This document shows positions 5,682 to 8,696 of a stretch of DNA of 8,696 nt, one piece after another; position 1 is the first letter of the stretch; each line of letters opens with the position of its first letter. Position numbers and translations under genes: made by a program. The stretch spans positions 1-8,696 of the forward strand of contig CAZOPS010000032.1 in the NCBI GenBank assembly GCA_964581885.1. Direction: 5' to 3'. A model generated the notes under the pieces. The model saw nothing but the letters and a program-made list of their open reading frames with translations. It was not told where the DNA came from and ran no database searches. The stretch comes from JAYEID01 sp964581885. GTDB lineage: Bacteria > Patescibacteriota > WWE3 > JAUXAW01 > JAYEID01.

Positions 5682-6401
5682 ATGAAATATCTTTTGATTG
5701 CAGATATTCATAGTAATAGTACTGCTTTGGAAGCTGTTTTTAATGAGGCAACAAGATTTGATGAGGTTTTGGTTTTGGGTGATTTTGTTGGCTATGGACC
5801 TCGGCCAAATGATTGTGTAGAACTTATTCGGCAGACCCCTTTTTCTGCTGTAAAAGGTAATCACGATGCAGCAGTGCTGGGGCACCTTGATCTTTCTTGG
5901 TTTAATGTTGATGCTCGTCAAGCAGTTGAACTAACCAAGGGTCTCATGTCTGAACAGAACAGGTTATTTTTGGAGAAATTGCCTTTGAAAAATCAAATTG
6001 ATTCTCAACTTACCCTTGTTCACGGCAGTCCTCGGAGACCTTTGACCGAGTATGTTAGAGATAAATATTCAATTAAAGCCAATTTGGGATACTTACATAC
6101 TTTCATTACTTTGGTAGGACATACGCATATTCCTGCAGTTTACGAAGTTTCTGATAGTGAGATTAAGATGTTGGGGGCAAGTACTATTAAGTTGGACTTA
6201 GACTCGCAATATGTTGTAAATCCGGGGAGTGTTGGCCAGCCGCGTGATGGAGACCCAAGAGCTAGTTATGCATTGCTGGATTCAAATTCAGGTGAGTTAG
6301 TATTTAGAAGAGTGGGGTATAATATTCAGAGTGTTCAGAAGGAAATGCATAGTCTTGGATTTCCACGTTCTTTGCGAAAAAGGCTTTCCCGCGGAGTCTA
6401 A
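5682..6401 (+). CDS. Calcineurin-like metallophosphoesterase (YfcE/MJ0936 type)
   Basis: This 239-residue soluble dinuclear-metal phosphoesterase has the full ligand set: DIHSN (D8, H10), GDFVGYGPRP (D34), GNHD (N60, H61), HGSP (H114) and GHTHIP (H147, H149). It ends with the family signature NPGSVGQPRDGDPRASY (about 180-196). Proteins of this subgroup hydrolyse phosphodiester or phosphomonoester bonds; the natural substrate cannot be read from sequence. ATG 5682 lies directly before the first motif and is the only sensible start. No ribosome site precedes it, only dyad element copy A. It may be co-transcribed with ruvX (35-bp gap) or have its own promoter. An intrinsic terminator follows 24 bp after the stop. 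Confidence 0.93.
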   Translation: MKYLLIADIHSNSTALEAVFNEATRFDEVLVLGDFVGYGPRPNDCVELIRQTPFSAVKGNHDAAVLGHLDLSWFNVDARQAVELTKGLMSEQNRLFLEKLPLKNQIDSQLTLVHGSPRRPLTEYVRDKYSIKANLGYLHTFITLVGHTHIPAVYEVSDSEIKMLGASTIKLDLDSQYVVNPGSVGQPRDGDPRASYALLDSNSGELVFRRVGYNIQSVQKEMHSLGFPRSLRKRLSRGV

Positions 6402-6405
6402 ATGA

Positions 6406-6460
6406 ACCCTGTTGCGAATATGTGCAGCGATAACGGTTAGCGCTTTTTTCGCAACAGGGT
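6406..6460. repeat. Perfect 13-bp inverted repeat enclosing a second hairpin
   Basis: ACCCTGTTGCGAA (6406-6418) is exactly complementary to TTCGCAACAGGGT (6448-6460). A second imperfect hairpin sits inside at 6426-6444. The right arm lies within the last codons of the minus-strand hypothetical gene and the left arm just after the phosphoesterase stop, so the structure can fold in transcripts from both convergent genes. Confidence 0.8.
6426..6449 (+). terminator. Intrinsic terminator after the phosphoesterase gene
   Basis: AGCG and CGCT pair (6426-6429 with 6441-6444), then after one A-G mismatch TAA pairs with TTA, leaving a three-base loop. A run of T follows (6444-6449). This fits a rho-independent terminator on the plus strand. 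The T run overlaps the outer inverted repeat by two bases, so the two structures may compete. Confidence 0.55.
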
Positions 6461-6673
6461 GTAGAATTCAGCCAATTCAAAAGGTCTTTGCATGTAGGAC
6501 CATCTGGTCAGAAACTGAAGATCTTCCTCGCTTAGGTCTTGTCTGTGGTACAACCGTGCGAGGATTCGTAAGCAGCGCCGCCTCCTTCCTTTTGATTTTG
6601 AGAGTCTGTAACATTCTTCCGCGAACCGGATCAACCGGTGCCTCATATACGCGATCTCTTTTGCTTGTATCAT
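6437..6673 (-). CDS. Small basic hypothetical protein
   Basis: The family is not recognised. The product is 78 residues (86 if it starts at GTG 6697), helical-looking and strongly basic, with a central Arg cluster (SKGRRRRCLRILARLYHRQ), aromatic residues in LTRWSYMQRPFELAEFYTLL and a basic end (RKKR). No membrane segment or signal peptide is seen. The size and charge suggest a nucleic-acid- or ribosome-binding protein, but that is only a guess. ATG 6673 follows AAGGGG at short spacing. GTG 6697 follows a GGGGG run and has in-frame TAATAA a few codons upstream, so the frame cannot start much earlier. It converges on the phosphoesterase and diverges from the second TrpR-like gene. The overlapping plus-strand frame (6412-6720) has less protein-like composition. 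Confidence that it is translated is moderate. Confidence 0.55.
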   Translation of the reverse strand: MIQAKEIAYMRHRLIRFAEECYRLSKSKGRRRRCLRILARLYHRQDLSEEDLQFLTRWSYMQRPFELAEFYTLLRKKR

Positions 6674-6772
6674 TTTCCCCTTTTCCTTTTCTTTCACTTT
6701 TCCCCCTTATTATTTCTTAATCTCTCATTTCTTATTTCTTATCCCTTATTTCCTTTCTCCTATTTCCCATCT
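6662..6772 (-). repeat. Purine-rich leader with degenerate 7-bp tandem units
   Basis: The plus strand is almost entirely pyrimidine plus A. From 6724 to 6765 it falls into six 7-bp units of CTTATTT type (starting at 6724, 6731, 6738, 6745, 6752 and 6759), two of them identical. On the minus strand this gives a G/A-rich 5' leader of the small basic gene, with units like AAATAAG. The array spans about 42 bp; the surrounding tract is low-complexity and includes the first codons of that gene. Confidence 0.6.
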
Positions 6773-6870
6773 TCTGGGCCACCTATTTTACTAAATAAAA
6801 CCAAAAATTGCATCCTTTATCACAGCAACATGTTTTGCTAGACTCAACTTGTATCAAGAGTTGGATGGCC
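6766..6870. other. Divergent intergenic region, no gene seen
   Basis: This is an AT-rich stretch between the minus-strand basic gene and the second TrpR-like gene. No open frame of note is present. It contains an imperfect dyad near CAACTTGTATCAAGAGTTG (6845-6863) and possible promoter boxes on both strands. On the minus strand TTGAGT and TGCTGTGAT lie 17 bp apart, but this is weak. Confidence 0.4.
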
Positions 6871-6878
6871 GGTATAAC
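6849..6878 (+). promoter_or_regulatory. Candidate promoter of the second TrpR-like gene
   Basis: A -35-like TTGTAT (6849-6854) and a -10-like TATAAC (6873-6878) are 18 bp apart, giving an expected start near 6885. Dyad element copy B spans the -10 box and the start point, where a repressor would block transcription. Confidence 0.4.
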
Positions 6879-6902
6879 AATAATTTAGTGTATTGGTACA
6901 CC
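6871..6902. promoter_or_regulatory. Dyad element, copy B (upstream of TrpR-like gene)
   Basis: This is the most symmetric copy: arms GGTATAACAATA and TATTGGTACACC are complementary at 10 of 12 positions across an 8-bp centre (ATTTAGTG). A tighter inner dyad, GTGTA and TACAC with a 4-bp spacer, lies at 6888-6901. It ends just before a strong Shine-Dalgarno sequence. Confidence 0.55.
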
Positions 6903-6904
6903 GA

Positions 6905-6914
6905 GGGAGGTGAG
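6905..6914 (+). promoter_or_regulatory. Strong Shine-Dalgarno site for GTG 6919
   Basis: GGGAGGTGAG precedes GTG 6919 at short spacing and decides this start. It is one of only two strong ribosome sites in the window; most genes here lack one. Confidence 0.7.
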
Positions 6915-6918
6915 CTAG

Positions 6919-7224
6919 GTGACAAAAATATCCCGATACGGCTTAAAAGAGAAGCAGAGAGAACGGTTCACTAATGAACTGTGGGATCTCTTTGCGTCTT
7001 TTGAAGATGCCACGGCGGCAAAGAATTTTCTTGTGCATTACTTAACTCCTGCTGAAATAATAATTTTTGCCAAAAGATGGCAAGCGCTACAGCGTCTCGC
7101 AAAGAAAAAATCTTATGGAGAGATTGGAAAGGAGTTAAAAATGAGTTCAACAACGCTCTCTCGTTACAGTAATCGTATGCGAGCAGATGCTAAATTTCGT
7201 GAAGAGATACTTTCTCGTGTGTGA
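6919..7224 (+). CDS. Second TrpR/YerC-like DNA-binding protein
   Basis: This 101-residue protein of the Trp repressor superfamily is a distant paralogue of the protein encoded at 4793-4437. The core is YLTPAEIIIFAKRWQALQRL (about 41-60), followed by the helix-turn-helix KKSYGEIGKELKMSSTTLSR (about 63-82). The N-terminal helices (RERFTNELWDLFASFED) match the dimerisation part of the fold. It starts at GTG 6919 behind a strong Shine-Dalgarno site and ends in TGA. Dyad element copy B overlaps its promoter, so autoregulation is plausible. Two more copies lie before neighbouring genes, making this protein a natural candidate to bind them; that link is inference. Whether it senses tryptophan or any ligand is unknown. 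Confidence 0.82.
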   Translation: MTKISRYGLKEKQRERFTNELWDLFASFEDATAAKNFLVHYLTPAEIIIFAKRWQALQRLAKKKSYGEIGKELKMSSTTLSRYSNRMRADAKFREEILSRV

Positions 7225-7236
7225 CGGCTCGGAAGC

Positions 7237-7268
7237 GGGATACCATTAATTTAGTTTATTGTCATACT
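7237..7268. promoter_or_regulatory. Dyad element, copy C (upstream of HDAC-like gene)
   Basis: Over 29 bp (7240-7268) it matches copy B at 22 positions, including an unbroken AATTTAGT followed by TATTG. Arm complementarity is weaker (about 7 of 12). It lies between the TrpR-like stop and the HDAC-like ATG, ending 23 bp before that ATG. Confidence 0.5.
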
Positions 7269-7291
7269 GGAGTAGAGGTTTCGATTTTAAG

Positions 7292-8191
7292 ATGTTAAAA
7301 ATAATTTGGTCTGCGGAATATCTAAAATATGATTTTGGTCCCGGACATCCTTTTTGGGCGGAGCGGGGTAAGGTGTTTTTGGATTTGTTGGGAAAAACTG
7401 ATTTAGAATATGAAATTTTGGAGCCAGAAAAATCAAGTGACGAAGATGTTCTTTTGGCTCACAACAAAGGATATCTGGAAGGTGTAAAGAGGATGTACCG
7501 AGAGGGTGAAAATCTTTCCGTGGATACGCCGCTTCGCCCCGGCATTTTGGATGCGGCTTACTATTCGGTAGGGGGTTCAATTCTTGGCGCCCGAGAAGCT
7601 TTGGAGGGGGCCAAGGCTGTAAATCTTTTGGGTGGGTGGCACCACGCCGGATCTGATCACGGCGGCGGTTTTTGCATTTTTGCTGATCACGCTATTGCTA
7701 TCCGGAAGCTTCAGCAAGAGGAGGAGATAGAAAAAGCAATGATTTTTGACTTGGACGCGCATGCGGGCAACGGAACGCAAGAAATCTTTTATAGAGATCC
7801 AACAGTTTTTAATATTTCTCTTCACCAAGATCCGCACACATTGTATCCCGGAACAGGCTTTGCGGATCAACGGGGTTCTGATGCGGGAGAAGGTTATACT
7901 TTGAACGTTCCCCTCCCACCTGATATACAAGGTGCCCAATATTTGGAGGAGTTGGATGATGTGCTGGAGCTTTATGATGACTATGAACCAGATCTGACTT
8001 TAGTTATTTTAGGTGTGGATACTTATAAGGAAGATCCTCTAACTCGTTTAGGTCTAGAAGAAGCGGATTACTTCGAGATAGGTAAGCGCCTCCGAGGCCT
8101 CGAGAACATGGGAGTTCTTTTCGCTGGCGGCTATTCCAAGAAAACTCCCCATTTGTGGCTAAAATTTCTGCAAGGGCTTGTGATAGAATAA
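7292..8191 (+). CDS. Class II HDAC / acetoin-utilisation-type deacetylase
   Basis: This 299-residue zinc hydrolase of the arginase/deacetylase fold shows PGHPFWAER near the N-terminus, the catalytic His pair in GGWHHAG (H117, H118), and GFCIFADHAIAI. The zinc ligands are D155 and H157 in IFDLDAHAGNGTQ and D243 in GVDTYKEDPL. YPGTG (185-189) and the catalytic-type Tyr in AGGY (Y281) are also present. Bacterial members remove acyl groups from lysines, polyamines or small amides; the substrate here is unknown. The second His of the usual HHGNGT motif is Ala (A158), an uncommon change outside the metal ligands. ATG 7292 is chosen because TTG 7259 lies inside dyad element copy C; a weak AGAGG lies upstream. 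The nitroreductase gene follows after 5 bp, so the two probably share a transcript. Confidence 0.92.
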   Translation: MLKIIWSAEYLKYDFGPGHPFWAERGKVFLDLLGKTDLEYEILEPEKSSDEDVLLAHNKGYLEGVKRMYREGENLSVDTPLRPGILDAAYYSVGGSILGAREALEGAKAVNLLGGWHHAGSDHGGGFCIFADHAIAIRKLQQEEEIEKAMIFDLDAHAGNGTQEIFYRDPTVFNISLHQDPHTLYPGTGFADQRGSDAGEGYTLNVPLPPDIQGAQYLEELDDVLELYDDYEPDLTLVILGVDTYKEDPLTRLGLEEADYFEIGKRLRGLENMGVLFAGGYSKKTPHLWLKFLQGLVIE

Positions 8192-8196
8192 TTTTA

Positions 8197-8696
8197 GTGA
8201 AGATCGTGTCTTGGTTGATAATTTTATTTTTTGTTGGGGTGTTAGGTGCTTTTGTTTTCACAAGGTTGAAAAATAGTCCTCTATTTAAAAAGCTAAATGA
8301 TAATGGACCGGTAAATTTGGATAAATCTATGGAAATGACTCAAGACAATTTAGGGACAATTGAACTACCTTTGCCAAAAAAGACGGGAGAGCTATCTATT
8401 GAAAAAGCTATTTCCGGGCGACGCTCGCATCGCGAGTTTAGTTCTGAGTCCCTTACTACTGCGCAGATTTCTCAGATCCTTTGGGCGGCGCAAGGCGTTA
8501 CCAATGAAGCAAAAGGATACCGGGCGGCCCCTTCAGCAGGTGCGTTGTACCCCCTTGAACTTTATTTAGTGGTTAAAGATGTTGGTGTATCAGATATGGA
8601 GCCTGGTGTTTATCATTACCTTCCTGTTGAACACTCTATAAAAAAGATTTTAGAAGAAGATGTAACTAGTGATTTAGCTGCAGCAGCACTCGGTCA
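8197..8696 (+). CDS. SagB/ThcOx-type nitroreductase with N-terminal membrane anchor, 3' end outside window
   Basis: The frame is open from 8197 to the window edge (166 codons visible). Residues about 4-22 (VSWLIILFFVGVLGAFVFT) form one hydrophobic helix, so the enzyme is probably tethered to the membrane; which side the domain faces is unclear. The nitroreductase domain starts at about residue 67: SIEKAISGRRSHREFS (the Arg-rich FMN-phosphate site), LTTAQISQILWAAQGVT, the family signature YRAAPSAGALYPLELYLVV, then EPGVYHYLPVEHSI and SDLAAAALG. SagB-type FMN enzymes oxidise azolines in peptide natural products, but many stand-alone relatives have unknown reactions. No YcaO or peptide precursor is visible. 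GTG 8197 is 5 bp after the HDAC-like stop; GTG 8206 is an alternative. No clear ribosome site is seen. Confidence 0.88.
   Translation, partial: MKIVSWLIILFFVGVLGAFVFTRLKNSPLFKKLNDNGPVNLDKSMEMTQDNLGTIELPLPKKTGELSIEKAISGRRSHREFSSESLTTAQISQILWAAQGVTNEAKGYRAAPSAGALYPLELYLVVKDVGVSDMEPGVYHYLPVEHSIKKILEEDVTSDLAAAALG

Noticed and set aside
6412..6720. Plus-strand open frame of about 102 codons
   Set aside because: It lies opposite the small basic gene, runs through the terminator hairpin and the pyrimidine tract, has a low-complexity Ser/Phe/Leu end and no ribosome site.
8180..8208. Possible fourth copy of the dyad element before the nitroreductase gene
   Set aside because: Only an AT-rich core resembling AATAATTTTAGTG is shared and a gap is needed to align it. 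There is no dyad symmetry and it overlaps the start codon region.
8424..8436. Inverted repeat CTCGC / GCGAG
   Set aside because: It lies within the conserved GRRSHREF codons of the nitroreductase and is explained by coding.
8360..8569. Plus-strand frame of about 69 codons near the right edge
   Set aside because: It is a shadow of the SagB-type nitroreductase frame, which is open to the window edge and carries clear family motifs.
1..8696. UGA recoding, CRISPR array, tRNA or rRNA genes, insertion sequences
   Set aside because: TGA ends several genes at natural C-termini, no spaced direct repeats of CRISPR type were seen, and no RNA gene or transposase was recognised by eye.

Overview
The window looks like a piece of a Candidate Phyla Radiation (Patescibacteria) genome, perhaps Microgenomates-like. 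This is an inference from gene content, not from a marker phylogeny. It rests on four things: a strongly shortened alanyl-tRNA synthetase; an FtsA/PilM-like ATPase followed by a single-pass membrane protein of the kind often labelled 'baseplate J-like' in these genomes; a stand-alone EF-Tu domain-2-like protein; and small TrpR-like regulators. TGA is used as a stop (for example at 4413-4415 and 7222-7224), so the UGA-to-glycine code of Gracilibacteria/SR1 is not in use.

Layout. The 3' part of alaS (1-1596, +) is followed, across a 96-bp gap holding a long inverted repeat, by an FtsA-like ATPase (1693-2919, +) and a membrane protein (2934-4415, +). A two-gene minus-strand operon converges on these: an EF-Tu domain-2-like protein (5044-4793) and a TrpR/YerC-like protein (4793-4437), joined by a TAATG overlap. 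A 180-bp divergent region holds an extended -10 promoter for ruvX (5242-5646, +), which appears leaderless. A calcineurin-like phosphoesterase (5682-6401, +) follows and ends in a nested hairpin with a T run. A small basic hypothetical gene (6673-6437, -) converges on it and has a purine-rich leader. A second TrpR-like gene (6919-7224, +), a class II HDAC-like deacetylase (7292-8191, +) and the 5' part of a membrane-anchored SagB-type nitroreductase (8197-8696, +, cut by the window edge) complete the window. No rRNA, tRNA, CRISPR array, insertion sequence or phage gene was seen.

How the parts relate. The FtsA-like ATPase lacks an evident C-terminal membrane anchor, while its neighbour has a cytosolic domain, one membrane helix and a large outer domain. 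They plausibly form a PilM-PilN-like cytoplasm-to-envelope module. The deacetylase and nitroreductase are 5 bp apart and probably co-transcribed, but their substrates cannot be read from the sequence.

The most unusual signals are non-coding. First, a roughly 32-bp element with dyad symmetry occurs three times, each copy just upstream of a different gene (phosphoesterase, TrpR-like, HDAC-like), and may be a shared operator or promoter. Second, degenerate short tandem arrays with 7- or 8-bp periods occur at four places. Two of them lie in frame inside alaS and coincide with peptide insertions relative to E. coli AlaRS.
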